Assembly: GCA_016930485.1 (NCBI GenBank)
Contig: JAFGGP010000041.1
Location: 68,005-114,383, forward strand
Direction: 5' to 3'
Length of the DNA stretch: 46,379 nucleotides
Source: Candidatus Omnitrophota bacterium
GTDB lineage: Bacteria; Omnitrophota; Gorgyraeia; JAFGGP01
The notes under the pieces are model-generated. The model made no database searches. It saw nothing but the letters and a program-made list of their open reading frames with translations, and was not told the origin of the DNA. Shown here piece by piece: positions 8,404-17,633 of this stretch (within the stretch, counting starts at the first letter, position 1; the number at the start of each line of letters is the position of its first letter). Both the position numbers and the translations under genes were made by a program.

Positions 8404-8820
8404 TCATGCCTGTGACGGGTTATGCTCACATGTCCCTGTATTGAGATTCTGGCCGCACGTTGCACATAACCCCTTACAGTCCGATGCGCATAACGGCTTG
8501 AGCGGATACTCCATAAAAATTTCGTTTCTGATATCATTGGTGATATCAAGAAAATGCTCCGATACATGCGCATAAAATAGATCTATCGTCTTATTCATCT
8601 CCTGCGTATAATTCTCTAAACAGCGCGAACACGTTAACGTTGTCGCATACGACATGGTAACCCTGACGGAAATGTCCCTGTTATTCTTTGCCACCTGTAT
8701 GTGTGCGGCTACAGGGCCTTCATAGCGCAGATACTCTATGTTCAGCTCCAACAGATCAGGATCATACGTCGTATCAATGGTTAAACCCTCGGCAGGTATG
8801 GCAGTAAGGTCGATTCTCAC
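8404..8820 (-). CDS. YceD/DUF177 family protein
   Basis: 138 residues of the YceD (DUF177) family, which in most bacteria sits directly before rpmF, as here. The central CSRCLENYTQEM and the C-terminal CASDCKGLCATCGQNLNTG are the family's cysteine motifs. It is associated with 23S rRNA/ribosome assembly or rRNA levels in plants and bacteria; the exact role is not settled. The start codon is GTG (GTGAGAATCGAC), with a GGGG-containing stretch upstream. Confidence 0.88.
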   Translation of the reverse strand: MRIDLTAIPAEGLTIDTTYDPDLLELNIEYLRYEGPVAAHIQVAKNNRDISVRVTMSYATTLTCSRCLENYTQEMNKTIDLFYAHVSEHFLDITNDIRNEIFMEYPLKPLCASDCKGLCATCGQNLNTGTCEHNPSQA

Positions 8821-8835
8821 GAAAATATACCCCTT

Positions 8836-9339
8836 TTATCGCCTGTGCAGTTTTCTCTGCAGCCTCTCTTCGACAAATGCAGGTATAAAACTCACCAGGC
8901 CAGTTGCCCCCAGTCCGGCTGCTTCTTTGATGAGTTTTGAGGAGAGAAATGAATACTGTTCGGAAGGCATCATGAAAATGGTCTCGATAGTATCGTCGAG
9001 CCTTCTGTTTGTGAGCGCCATTTGAAATTCGTATTCAAAATCAGAGATCATCCGCAATCCCCGAATCATCACGTTTATTTTTTTAGTCCGTACAAAATCG
9101 ACCACCAGGCCATAAAACGGTTCGACAGAAACACCGGCTATGCCCTCGGTCGCCTCGCGCAGCATCGCGATACGCTCTTCCAGGGTAAAAAGCGTGGCCT
9201 TCTCGGCATTTTCGGCACACGCTACAATGACCTCATCAAACAGCAGGTGCGCCCTTTTGATAATATCGATGTGTCCGTAGGTCACCGGGTCAAAGGTTCC
9301 GGGATATACCGCCCGTGATGTTTGAGATGCCCTCTCCAT
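8836..9339 (-). CDS. coaD: Phosphopantetheine adenylyltransferase
   Basis: Catalyses the fourth step of coenzyme A synthesis: 4'-phosphopantetheine plus ATP to dephospho-CoA. The nucleotidyltransferase motif is AVYPGTFDPVTYGHIDII (T/HxGH), and MIRGLRMISDFEYEFQM and PSEQYSFLSSKLIKEAA are the substrate-binding segments. The track begins at 9345 with a TTG; the ATG at 9339 (MERASQTS) with GGGG upstream fits better. Neighbours rsmD and yceD-rpmF are the usual ones. Confidence 0.96.
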   Translation of the reverse strand: MERASQTSRAVYPGTFDPVTYGHIDIIKRAHLLFDEVIVACAENAEKATLFTLEERIAMLREATEGIAGVSVEPFYGLVVDFVRTKKINVMIRGLRMISDFEYEFQMALTNRRLDDTIETIFMMPSEQYSFLSSKLIKEAAGLGATGLVSFIPAFVEERLQRKLHRR

Positions 9340-9372
9340 GCACAACCCCTGTGTTATTCCTGGGTAATAGTA

Positions 9373-9918
9373 CTATATCGATAAAAAGGAAACAGCGGTA
9401 TCACCGTACCTTTGCGTTCTAATTAATTGAAAATTAGCGAGTTGCGTCAAAGGATGTTTGTGGGGGTGTTCGACAATCACTAGTGCATTGGGGTTGAGTA
9501 TAGCACAGTCGCCTATATATGGCAAACACTTTTTGTATACATCAGTTACGTACGGCGGATCGATAAAAAGAAGGTCGAATCTGGCCCCTTGACTGCCCAG
9601 TCTTTGAATAGCCTGTGCCGCATCTGCACAGACGACGCTGACGCGGTCGCCAAGAGAAACATCAAGTGTGCGCGCATTGAGGGTAATAACCCGCGCACAC
9701 TGCCTGCTTTTATCGACAAAGACCACCCGTTTCGCACCCCGAGACAGTGCCTCAAAGCCAACCGCACCGCTTCCGGCGCACAGTTCTAAAAGTGCCGCAT
9801 CACCCACCCGATTCCCCAGGATGTCGAAGATAGCCGAACGCACCCGTTCAGCAGTCGGCCGTATACCGGGAGGAACCTTAATCTGTCTCCCCTTATAGAT
9901 CCCTGAGCTGATTCTCAT
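9373..9918 (-). CDS. rsmD: 16S rRNA (guanine966-N2)-methyltransferase
   Basis: 181 residues starting MRISSGIYKGRQIKVPPG, then the RPTAERVRSAIFDIL signature. The SAM site is LLELCAGSGAVGFEALSRGA and the catalytic motif is LFIDPPY. It modifies G966 of 16S rRNA in the 30S subunit. It lies six bases after recG and before coaD, the common rsmD-coaD pairing. Confidence 0.95.
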   Translation of the reverse strand: MRISSGIYKGRQIKVPPGIRPTAERVRSAIFDILGNRVGDAALLELCAGSGAVGFEALSRGAKRVVFVDKSRQCARVITLNARTLDVSLGDRVSVVCADAAQAIQRLGSQGARFDLLFIDPPYVTDVYKKCLPYIGDCAILNPNALVIVEHPHKHPLTQLANFQLIRTQRYGDTAVSFLSI

Positions 9919-9924
9919 CTTGTG

Positions 9925-12054
9925 CTAACTCACCCTCACCAGGTCTGTGCGCACCCCCTGAAACCGTTTGAGGAGCTCTTCTCTCAAAGGTCCGTGCTCT
10001 TTTGCCTGCAGTAATCTGTCGCGGTGTATGAGTTCAAATGCCTCCTCTCGCGCACGTTCCAAGAGAGGGGCATCCCGTATAATATTTGCTATTCTGAGCT
10101 CGGGTAACCCATGTTGCCTGACGCCAAAAAACTCGCCCGGACCGCGCAGCCGCAGATCCTCCTCGGCTATCTTAAATCCATCGGTTGTTTCGGTCATTAC
10201 CTGTAACCGCGCCGTGGCGACGTCGCTTGTATCGTCGGAGATAAGAAAACAGTATGAGGTGGCTGTGCCCCGCCCCACCCTTCCCCGGAGCTGGTGAAGC
10301 TGTGAGAGGCCAAAGCGATGGGCATTCTCTATCACAATGACAGTCGCATTGGGGATATCAATCCCCACCTCGATAACTACCGTAGACACTAATACATCAA
10401 TCTCGCCCTGTTTAAATGCCCTCATGACGTACTCTTTTTCATCGGAGGACATCCTACCATGAAGAAGACCGACAACAAAATCGGCCAATACCTCATTCTT
10501 CAACACCTCATACATGGCCGTCGCCGCCTTTACGTCCAGCTTCTCAGACTCCTCGACTAGGGGATAGACGATATAGGCCTGCCGTTTCTCGCGTAACTGG
10601 GCCTCCACCAACTCGTACACCCGGCGATGTTCATCTTCCTTAAACCACCTGGTCACAATACTTCCCCTACCCGGCGGCAATTCACGGAGTGTAGAGATAT
10701 TCAGATCCCCGTATACCGTTAAGGCCAGCGTCCGGGGAATCGGCGTGGCGGTCATAATAAGGACGTCTGGATGAAGCCCCTTCTCCTGCAACTGGGCCCG
10801 CTGCATAACGCCAAACTTATGTTGCTCGTCAATGATAACCAGCCCGAGATTGCGGAATTCGACACCCTCTTGAATCAAGGCGTGGGTGCCGATGATAATA
10901 TCTGCCTTACCTGTCCTTGCCTTCTCGTACAAAAACTCCCTGTCTTTTTCAAGGGTCGCGCTTGTCATAAGGCATATTCGGATGCCAAGGTCCTCAAAAA
11001 GCTCCCGCAAGGTAAAATAGTGCTGCTCGGCGAGAATCTCGGTCGGCGCCATACATGCCACCTGATACCCGCCCTGAATAGCCACGGTCATGGCGCAGGC
11101 CGCCACAACGGTCTTTCCGCTGCCGACATCCCCCTGCAGCAGACGATTCATGCGCTGGGGGCTCACCAGATCATGGGTAATATCGTCGATTGCCCTTTGC
11201 TGATCACCCGTCAGCGTAAACGGCAGGGTTGAACGGAAACACGAATAGAGAGGGCCGTCGCATGTGTGCTGGATGCCCCCCGTATCCTGTTCTACCTGAG
11301 ACTTTTTGATCGCAATCCCAAGTTGCAGCAGAAAGAATTCATCAAACACCAGCCGCCTCTGGGCCTCGGCCTGCCCTTCGGATGACCGGGGAAAATGCAT
11401 TTGTTCAATGGCCTCTGAAAGCGGCATAAGTCTGTGCTTCTCTTTGACGGAGGCGGGAAGAAAATCGCATACCGCGTGACAGTACTGATCGATCGCCCGT
11501 TTTGCGATTGTCCTTATGTACCGCTGCCTCAACTCCTGAGTCAGCGGATAAATGGGAACAATCCTTCCGGTATGAACGGTTGCATCCTCTGTGGAATCAG
11601 CGGCAAGAATTTCATAGTCCGGGGAAACGATCTGGGGACGCCCGAAATACATCTCTATCTTCCCGTAAAAAATCACCTCCTGACCTTCTTTAAAATAGTC
11701 TTTCATATACGGCTGATTAAACCAGGTTACCTGGATGACTCCGCTCTGGTCACCGACAACCAGCTGAAAAATACCTTTCCCCTTCTTAGACGCCCTCATA
11801 GACTTGGTAAGAACCGTCGCCCTAACGGTCTCTGTGCTGCCGACGGCAAGCTCCGAGATCTTCTTGAGACTGCTCCGATCCTCGTATCTCCTTGGAATAT
11901 AATAGAAAAGATCCTTGATGGAGTGGATATCGAGAGAGGAAAAAAGCTTGGCCCGGGCAGGGCCAACGCCCTTGATATAACGGATAGGACTTTCGAGCGG
12001 TGATGTTCTATTTTTTTTAACTTGCATTTTGCAGGTCTTTTTGTTACTATTCAT
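9925..12054 (-). CDS. recG: ATP-dependent DNA helicase RecG
   Basis: A fork-reversal and Holliday-junction helicase. An N-terminal wedge/OB domain (residues about 10-240 of the full frame) includes VGPARAKLFSSLDI and the OB fold YGKIEMYFGRPQIVSPD. Walker A is LLQGDVGSGKT and the DExH box is VIIDEQHKFGV. Motif VI is QLHQLRGRVGRG. The track start at 12144 would add 30 residues unlike the family; the ATG at 12054 (MNSNKKTCKMQ), with GTGAGG upstream, is more likely. It is the first gene of the minus-strand run, divergent from rpmB. Confidence 0.95.
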   Translation of the reverse strand: MNSNKKTCKMQVKKNRTSPLESPIRYIKGVGPARAKLFSSLDIHSIKDLFYYIPRRYEDRSSLKKISELAVGSTETVRATVLTKSMRASKKGKGIFQLVVGDQSGVIQVTWFNQPYMKDYFKEGQEVIFYGKIEMYFGRPQIVSPDYEILAADSTEDATVHTGRIVPIYPLTQELRQRYIRTIAKRAIDQYCHAVCDFLPASVKEKHRLMPLSEAIEQMHFPRSSEGQAEAQRRLVFDEFFLLQLGIAIKKSQVEQDTGGIQHTCDGPLYSCFRSTLPFTLTGDQQRAIDDITHDLVSPQRMNRLLQGDVGSGKTVVAACAMTVAIQGGYQVACMAPTEILAEQHYFTLRELFEDLGIRICLMTSATLEKDREFLYEKARTGKADIIIGTHALIQEGVEFRNLGLVIIDEQHKFGVMQRAQLQEKGLHPDVLIMTATPIPRTLALTVYGDLNISTLRELPPGRGSIVTRWFKEDEHRRVYELVEAQLREKRQAYIVYPLVEESEKLDVKAATAMYEVLKNEVLADFVVGLLHGRMSSDEKEYVMRAFKQGEIDVLVSTVVIEVGIDIPNATVIVIENAHRFGLSQLHQLRGRVGRGTATSYCFLISDDTSDVATARLQVMTETTDGFKIAEEDLRLRGPGEFFGVRQHGLPELRIANIIRDAPLLERAREEAFELIHRDRLLQAKEHGPLREELLKRFQGVRTDLVRVS

Positions 12055-12174
12055 AAACGCCTCACAAGGCCGGTACAATATACGGGATGAGCGGTGTGAG
12101 AACGGTAACATCCTGGTCTCAAATAAGTTCCGATAACCAATCAAACAGATCTATCATACAAGGAGTCGACAGGC

Positions 12175-12405
12175 ATGTCAAGAACGTGTGACGTATGCGG
12201 TAAAGGGCCGAGTGCAGGAAGCAATATTTCGCAAAGAGGTCTGGCAAAGAAAAAAGGTGGTGTAGGAAGACGGACCACCCGGGTCACTAAAAGAAGATTC
12301 CTGCCAAACCTCCAGTCGGTCAGGGCGGTGATTAACGGTCAGACTAAAAAGATAAAAATTTGCACCGGATGCCTCAAGGGTGGAAAGGTGCAAAAGGCGG
12401 GTTAA
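12175..12405 (+). CDS. rpmB: Ribosomal protein bL28
   Basis: 76 residues with the bL28 opening MSRTCDVCGKGPSAGSNIS and the central TKRRFLPNLQSVRA. The cysteine pairs CDVC and CTGC indicate the zinc-binding form. CAAGGAG lies ten bases before the ATG. Its last 32 bases overlap the 3' end of recJ on the opposite strand. Confidence 0.96.
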   Translation: MSRTCDVCGKGPSAGSNISQRGLAKKKGGVGRRTTRVTKRRFLPNLQSVRAVINGQTKKIKICTGCLKGGKVQKAG

Positions 12406-14104
12406 GGGGTCGGGCGGCTGCCCGCATGTCTTTCAGTTTCACCGTAATGGACGTGGTCCCTCCCCACTCATTGAGGGACGGATATCCTAATATATCAAAG
12501 TGCCCGGCGCCATCAAAATCAAACGCCCGCACTACCTCACCGGAAAAATCAAGGGCCTCCACGTAGTGTCTACCGTCCGTAACCCACAAGGCAACTCCAT
12601 TGGCTCCCAGCGAACGGGTCGGACGTTTTAATGAAAGACGCGGGATAAGGAAAAGCGGTTGCGGGTTCTGGACGCCGAAGGGGCTCAATTTTTCACACTC
12701 CATGATAAGATCCGTTGTGACATCGCTCAATGAGACTACAAGGTCTACATCGATCTTCGGCACAAGGTCATCAACGGTGATCATCTCTGTGGCAACCCGG
12801 TTAATGGCCTGTCGAAACTCCCGCAAATTTTCCTTGGCGATTGTCAATCCCACCGCGTGTTTATGCCCCCCGTACTCCACCAAATGCTCCGAACACCTCT
12901 CGAGTGCCTCAAAAAGATGGAAGTTCGGTATCGACCGGCCCGACCCCTTGCCACTCTGACCCTGGGTAGAGACAATAATGGTAGGCCTGAAAAACCGTTC
13001 TGCGATCCGGGAGGCAACGATGCCGATAACCCCGGGATGCCAGCCTTCATCGTAAATAACTATTACCTTCTCGTGCTTAAAGTTTGTCTTGTCCTCTATC
13101 TGTGTAAGGGCCTCTTTTAAAATACGATTCCCCACCTGCTGCCGGGAGCGGTTAATCCGGTCGAGCTTTGTCGACAAACGGGCCGCCTCGTCGGGATTGT
13201 CTGTCAAAAGCAGACGGCACGATTCATCGGCAGAACCAATCCTCCCTGAGGCGTTGATCCGGGGCCCCAGTATAAAACCGATGTGCGTCGTCGTAATCCG
13301 TTTTGAGGCGATCCCCCCCACCCGGGCAAGCGCCCGGATGCCGGTGCGGGGGGCACTGTTGATAACCTTTAACCCTTCGCTGACCAGGATTCTATTCTCG
13401 CCCACCAAAGGCACAACATCACAGACCGTCCCCAATGCCACTAAATCCAAAAACTCTCTCAGGAGTTCCGCGTCCTCATCAAAAAAGGCCTGTATCAGCT
13501 TAAACGCAACGCCGACACCCGCAAGATCCCTGAAGGGATATGATGAGTCTTTTCTCCATGGATCGACGACCGCGTCGGCCAATGGCAACGTTTCAGCAGG
13601 GCGGTGATGATCGGTAATAATTACCTTAATCCCTGCCTCCTTCAGCTGGGCCACTTCCCGATGGGAGGTAATGCCGCAGTCAACGCTGATAAAAAGCCGG
13701 GCATTATGCTGGCGCGCCACGGCAACGCAGTCCTCGTTCAAACCGTAGCCGTCCTCGACGCGCCTGGGTATATGAAAACTGACGCGTGCGCCGGCACGGT
13801 TGAGACCAGTAATGAGCAGGGCGCAACTCGAAACGCCATCTACATCATAATCACCCCATACCAGAACATTCTCCCTGCGGCTGATTGCCGCCTGTATGAG
13901 TTCACAGGCCTGATCAATATCGTTCAGAAGGTGCGGATTGTGTAAATGAGAGAGAGAGGGCGATAAGAACTGTTCTGCCTCGATAACATCGCCGATCCCC
14001 CGATTGATCAGAAGCTGCCCCAGAATATCAGAAACACCCAGGGTATGAGCAATGGTATGAGCTAAGGGAGAGCTATCTTCTTTAACGTTCCATATCTTTT
14101 TCAT
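12374..14104 (-). CDS. recJ: Single-stranded-DNA-specific exonuclease RecJ
   Basis: A 5'-3' ssDNA exonuclease of recombination and repair. The DHH domain has VWGDYDVDGVSSCAL and IITDHHRPAETLP. The DHHA1 part has GKGSGRSIPNFHLFEAL and YGGHKHAVGLT. A C-terminal OB region follows. At 576 residues it is of normal size. It is convergent with rpmB, and its coding end overlaps the end of rpmB by 32 bases, so the two transcripts share an antisense tail. Confidence 0.95.
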   Translation of the reverse strand: MKKIWNVKEDSSPLAHTIAHTLGVSDILGQLLINRGIGDVIEAEQFLSPSLSHLHNPHLLNDIDQACELIQAAISRRENVLVWGDYDVDGVSSCALLITGLNRAGARVSFHIPRRVEDGYGLNEDCVAVARQHNARLFISVDCGITSHREVAQLKEAGIKVIITDHHRPAETLPLADAVVDPWRKDSSYPFRDLAGVGVAFKLIQAFFDEDAELLREFLDLVALGTVCDVVPLVGENRILVSEGLKVINSAPRTGIRALARVGGIASKRITTTHIGFILGPRINASGRIGSADESCRLLLTDNPDEAARLSTKLDRINRSRQQVGNRILKEALTQIEDKTNFKHEKVIVIYDEGWHPGVIGIVASRIAERFFRPTIIVSTQGQSGKGSGRSIPNFHLFEALERCSEHLVEYGGHKHAVGLTIAKENLREFRQAINRVATEMITVDDLVPKIDVDLVVSLSDVTTDLIMECEKLSPFGVQNPQPLFLIPRLSLKRPTRSLGANGVALWVTDGRHYVEALDFSGEVVRAFDFDGAGHFDILGYPSLNEWGGTTSITVKLKDMRAAARPLNPPFAPFHP

Positions 14105-14170
14105 CGCATGCCGGATTAAAGTATCGCCCTTTGCCTCCTAAAAAGGGGTACGTCGCCCCACACTGCGTCG

Positions 14171-16357
14171 TTATCGTTTCTTCTTTGAGTTAACCACACC
14201 GCCGGACCAATCGATGACTAAGGGGCAGGCTACAAAAATAGTCGAATAAGTTCCGGAGATAATACCCACAAGCAGCACAAATGCAAAATCGTTGATAACG
14301 GCCCCGCCCAGCACAAACAGTGCTAGCACAACAAAGAGGGTCGTAAGAGAAGTGAGGAATGTCCTTGAGAGAGTCTGGTTCATGCTCACATTCATAACCT
14401 CGGCCAGCGAGCTCTTCTTGAGGGACTTGAGATTTTCCCTGACCCTATCAAATATAACGATCGTATCATTAATCGAGTAACCGATAATGGTCAGAATAGC
14501 CGCAATCACCGTAACCGATATTTCGCGAGAAGTAAGACTTATGGCCGCGATGCTCACTAAGGCGTCGTGTGCCAAGGCGACGATAGCGGCTATTGAGTAT
14601 TTAAATTGAAACCGGATAGTAACATACAGGCATATGCCAATAAGAGAGTACAAGACTGCCATAAGGGCCTTTTTTCTCAGGTCAGCCCCGACCGAAGGAC
14701 CGACCTCCTCCATTCTTAACAGTTCAAACGGATTGTGAGAAAAATCCTTGCGTATATGATCAAGCACCGTTTCGCCTGCCTGGCTGTACACCCTGATTAA
14801 AAACTCCCGGTCCTCCTTGCCTATCCGTTGAATATACACCTTGCTCATTCCTATCTTGCTCAGACTCACCCGAAGTTCTTCCGCCGTCATCGGTTTCTCG
14901 AACAGTATCTGCTGCATGGTCCCGCCGGAAAAATCGACGCCGTAGTTCGCCTCGCCTCTTTTATAAAATGAGATAAGGCCCGCTGCGATGACTAATAAAG
15001 AGAGGACGTACGCAATGTGTCGCTTTGCTATAAAGTCTATCTTCTGTGCCTTAAAAAACTGCAGCATCATCGTCTGTTTAAGCCATCCAGCGAGAATCAT
15101 CCATTCAAATATGAGGCGCGTGACAAAAATGGCGGAAAACATGCTCGAGAGAATACCCATAATCAACGTTATAGCAAAACCCCGGACGGGTCCTGTGCCA
15201 AAGTAAAACAGTACGACTCCCGTGATCAACGTTGTCAAATTTGAATCCAGAATGGTGAGCATTGCCCTCTGGTATCCATTTTTTAATGCCGTCACCAAAC
15301 TCCTGCCTAAGGTAATCTCCTCCCTGATTCTCTCAAAAATCAATACGTTCGCATCTACCGCCATACCGACGGTAAGGACGATACCCGCGATGCCCGGTAA
15401 GGTAAGGGTGAAACCGAAAAAGGCCAGGGCGCCCATAATCAGGACAAGGTTAAGGAGAAGGGCGATAACGGCAACAACGCCCCATATAAGATAGTAGCCG
15501 ATCATGAAGGCCACCACGCACACCCCGCCTACCTTAAGCGAAAAGATACCGCGATCGATCGAATCCCTTCCCAAGAGCGCACCCACGGTCCGTTCTTCCT
15601 CCAGTATAACCGGGGCAGGCAGGGCACCGGCCCGCAATATCGTAGCCAGGTCGTTTGCCTCCTCCACGGTAAAACGGCCGGAAATCTGTGCGCGCCCTGA
15701 GGGGATCTTCTCCTGTATCACCGGTGCCGACTGGACCTTCCCGTCAAGGACTATAGCAAGCCGTCTTCCGACGCTCTCGCCGGTTATCCGAGAGAAGATT
15801 CTCCCTCCTTTAGTATTAAATTCGAGCGATACGTACGGTTCATTAAACCGGGACTGATTAAAACTGACATCAGCCGTCACCAGGGTATCGCCGGTCAAAA
15901 CCGCTGTCTTTTCAAGAAGGAGCGGCTGCTCATCAAGCTCTTTCAGCTCATACCCCGCCGGCACGCTGCCCGCCAGGGCGCGCGAGATGAGCTTGTTGTC
16001 ATCCGCCACCAGCTTAAATTCGAGATGCGCCGTCTGCTTAACGATATTAATTGCGCGCTCGCGATCCGTTACGCCGGGGAGCTGGATAATAATCTTATCC
16101 CTCCCCTGGAGTTGGATAGAAGGCTCCTTTACGCCGAACTGATCGATCCTGTTTCTGATAACCTCAAGGACCCGCGCCGGGGCATCCTTCCGTGCCTCAT
16201 CCGAGAGCTCACGGGTGTCAACCTTAAGCACCAAATGCATCCCTCCCTGCAGGTCTAACCCGAGGCTGATCTTTTCGTTAATCGGATACGCCTGCCAGAG
16301 GGCAATGCCGATAACCGCCAGTGCCAACAACACCTTCCCTTTATAGTACTTACTCAT
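14171..16357 (-). CDS. secDF: Fused protein-export membrane protein SecD-SecF
   Basis: Uses the proton gradient to help Sec-dependent export. The SecD half (residues about 1-430) has GLDLQGGMHLVLKVDT, the periplasmic P1 domain and VGMAVDANVLIFERIREE. The SecF half follows with YGVDFSGGTMQQILFE and IGYSINDTIVIFDRVREN. Each half has six predicted membrane helices. Fusion into one 728-residue chain is known in several lineages. It follows yajC by 15 bases, the usual yajC-secD-secF order. Confidence 0.96.
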   Translation of the reverse strand: MSKYYKGKVLLALAVIGIALWQAYPINEKISLGLDLQGGMHLVLKVDTRELSDEARKDAPARVLEVIRNRIDQFGVKEPSIQLQGRDKIIIQLPGVTDRERAINIVKQTAHLEFKLVADDNKLISRALAGSVPAGYELKELDEQPLLLEKTAVLTGDTLVTADVSFNQSRFNEPYVSLEFNTKGGRIFSRITGESVGRRLAIVLDGKVQSAPVIQEKIPSGRAQISGRFTVEEANDLATILRAGALPAPVILEEERTVGALLGRDSIDRGIFSLKVGGVCVVAFMIGYYLIWGVVAVIALLLNLVLIMGALAFFGFTLTLPGIAGIVLTVGMAVDANVLIFERIREEITLGRSLVTALKNGYQRAMLTILDSNLTTLITGVVLFYFGTGPVRGFAITLIMGILSSMFSAIFVTRLIFEWMILAGWLKQTMMLQFFKAQKIDFIAKRHIAYVLSLLVIAAGLISFYKRGEANYGVDFSGGTMQQILFEKPMTAEELRVSLSKIGMSKVYIQRIGKEDREFLIRVYSQAGETVLDHIRKDFSHNPFELLRMEEVGPSVGADLRKKALMAVLYSLIGICLYVTIRFQFKYSIAAIVALAHDALVSIAAISLTSREISVTVIAAILTIIGYSINDTIVIFDRVRENLKSLKKSSLAEVMNVSMNQTLSRTFLTSLTTLFVVLALFVLGGAVINDFAFVLLVGIISGTYSTIFVACPLVIDWSGGVVNSKKKR

Positions 16358-16372
16358 CGATGTTCCTTTCGT

Positions 16373-16723
16373 TTAATCCTGAGTGGCCGCATCTTTAGTC
16401 CTGCTTTTGACAACGCGCACAATCGATGAACGCTCAACCTCGATTTTGACGTTATCATCGATGCGCAACATGACCGTTGATTCTTTCAATGCCACAATAG
16501 TGCCGTAAATACCACCCGTGGTTACGACAATATCATTTTTGGAGAGACGCTGGATCATCTCCTGATGCTGTCGCTGCTTGGTTTGCTGCGGGCGGATAAT
16601 AAGAAAATAAAAAACCATAAAGATAATAAAAATCGGGATCATGCTTACAATCGGAGCGGGACCGTTTGCCTGCTGAGATGTCGGCGGTGCCGCAAATGCG
16701 AAAAGAGATCTTAGTAGCCCCAT
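16373..16723 (-). CDS. yajC: Preprotein translocase subunit YajC
   Basis: A single-span partner of SecDF, 116 residues. It has a hydrophobic helix MIPIFIIFMVFYFLIIRPQQ, the conserved RPQQTKQRQHQEMI and the VVTTGGIYGTIVAL signature. GAGGAGGCATT gives a strong ribosome site. A promoter lies about 100 bases upstream. Confidence 0.95.
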   Translation of the reverse strand: MGLLRSLFAFAAPPTSQQANGPAPIVSMIPIFIIFMVFYFLIIRPQQTKQRQHQEMIQRLSKNDIVVTTGGIYGTIVALKESTVMLRIDDNVKIEVERSSIVRVVKSRTKDAATQD

Positions 16724-16822
16724 AATGCCTCCTCATAGCGCATCCTGGAATTCGGAGCCCGTTGGTTCCATCCTCCGTATTCCGTATGCCGTAATGAACG
16801 GTATAGTACTATAGTCGTGTTT

Positions 16823-16850
16823 ATTATAGCCATTATAAGGAATTTTGCAA
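16823..16850 (-). promoter_or_regulatory. Promoter for yajC-secDF
   Basis: On the minus strand TTGCAA, a 16-base spacer and TATAAT precede yajC by about 100 bases. It sits just after the end of the cysteine-cluster gene, so the secretion genes can be transcribed independently. Confidence 0.55.
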
Positions 16851-16855
16851 GCATA

Positions 16856-17155
16856 TCACTTTACGATAGTCTGGTTGTGGGCATATCTGACATAGGCGCA
16901 GGTGCTCTTGCCGCTCCATGTCTTATGAAGAATATTCCGGATGGGGACACATACAATTTCGTTGCCGCCCACCGTTTTTCTCAGCCCAAAGCGGTCATTA
17001 TATATGGTGCAAAAAAAGGTGCCGTCTGCCGCACGTCTCAGGTGTTCACACGGATCGCCGTCTTTTACACCGCAGCACGCCCCGCATCTCCGACAGAGCG
17101 CCTCGTACTCTTCCTGTTTCTGCTTGAGATATTCCCAGTATTCTCTATCATCCAT
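16856..17155 (-). CDS. Cysteine-cluster protein (YkgJ/zinc- or iron-chelating family)
   Basis: 99 residues with CRRCGACCGVKDGDPCEHL, a CxxCxxCC...C pattern like the YkgJ family of zinc- or Fe-S-chelating proteins, and later FFCTIYNDRFGLR and IVCVPI. The start MDDREYWEYLKQKQEEY is amphipathic. No clear ribosome site is seen. The metal and partner are unknown. It lies between yajC and the tRNA-Arg(TCG) element region. Confidence 0.75.
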   Translation of the reverse strand: MDDREYWEYLKQKQEEYEALCRRCGACCGVKDGDPCEHLRRAADGTFFCTIYNDRFGLRKTVGGNEIVCVPIRNILHKTWSGKSTCAYVRYAHNQTIVK

Positions 17156-17264
17156 AATTTTTTAGCTTTCCGCTGTCGGTCATCAGCCCTCAGCAGCTGT
17201 CCGCCACACCGCGTGGCGAGATCTCGCCTTTGGCGGAAAAGCTGATAGCTGAAGGCTTGATACA
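17156..17264. repeat. Inverted-repeat-rich spacer
   Basis: The spacer between the cysteine-cluster gene and the tRNA-Arg element has no coding frame. It contains short inverted repeats (TTTCCGC with GCGGAAAA, and the tandem GCTGATAGCTGA matching CATCAGCCCTCAGC). These look like degenerate repeat DNA, continuing into the hairpin at 17265. Confidence 0.45.
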
Positions 17265-17305
17265 TTCTACGAAGCCATGCATGAAAATAGCATGGCGAAG
17301 TAGAA
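17265..17305 (-). repeat. Hairpin repeat H, copy 1
   Basis: On the minus strand, stems TTCTAC/GTAGAA and CCATGC/GCATGG are separated by a 4x4 internal loop (TTCG opposite CTTC) with loop TATTTTCAT. It abuts the outer tRNA-end repeat of the tRNA-Arg(TCG) element. The same structure occurs at 31896-31936, where the outermost pair changes from T-A to C-G, so pairing is kept. Confidence 0.75.
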
Positions 17306-17306
17306 C

Positions 17307-17540
17307 GCGCCCGGCTGGAATCGGCGCCCTCTGGGTCGGCCACCCGCCTGCCATTGGCCGCCGACACATGGTCGGCCTTAATAAAAAATAAGATGTGGGG
17401 CGCTCACCATCTCGCGCCCATCGACAAACTTGCGCTCCTTACTCGTCGCGCATCGATTCCTTCGATTCCCGCCTCTGCATTACCACTTTGTCAACGAACT
17501 CACCTTATTAAACACCATACCTCATGCAGCAGCATTACAG
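17307..17540 (-). mobile_element. RNA-gene-end element, copy A (at tRNA-Arg TCG)
   Basis: A non-coding unit lies between the tRNA 3' end and a second copy of that end. The 17-base direct repeat GCGCCCGGCTGGAATCG occurs at 17307-17323 and, inside the tRNA gene, at 17542-17558; the period is 235 bp. The interior shares with copies B and C the 20-base core GTCGATGGGCGCGAGATGGT (here 17406-17425 on the minus strand) inside a two-hairpin region, and the end block GGCGGGTGGCCGACC before the outer repeat. This copy lacks the CGTGCAAAGCACG hairpin of B and C. No protein is encoded, so any recombinase would act in trans. Confidence 0.8.
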
Positions 17541-17614
17541 TGCGCCCGGCTGGAATCGAACCAGCGACCTCCAGATTCGAAGTCTGTCACTCTATCCAAC
17601 TGAGCTACGGGCGC
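17541..17614 (-). tRNA. tRNA-Arg (TCG)
   Basis: A cloverleaf of 74 bases: acceptor GCGCCCG with CGGGCGC and discriminator A, D-arm AGCTCAGTTGGATAGAGT, anticodon loop CTTCGAA (anticodon TCG, reading CGA) and T-arm CTGGTTCGATTCCAG. The top anticodon-stem pair is an A-G mismatch. CCA is not encoded (next bases CTG). It lies 19 bases after the PP-loop gene on the same strand and is the target of element copy A. Confidence 0.95.
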
Positions 17615-17633
17615 ACGGTACCGGATAAAACAG

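Noticed and set aside
17307-17323. A second tRNA gene or tRNA pseudogene at the outer repeats
   Set aside because: Only the T-arm/acceptor 3' half is present at 17307, 24091 and 31936; there is no D- or anticodon arm.
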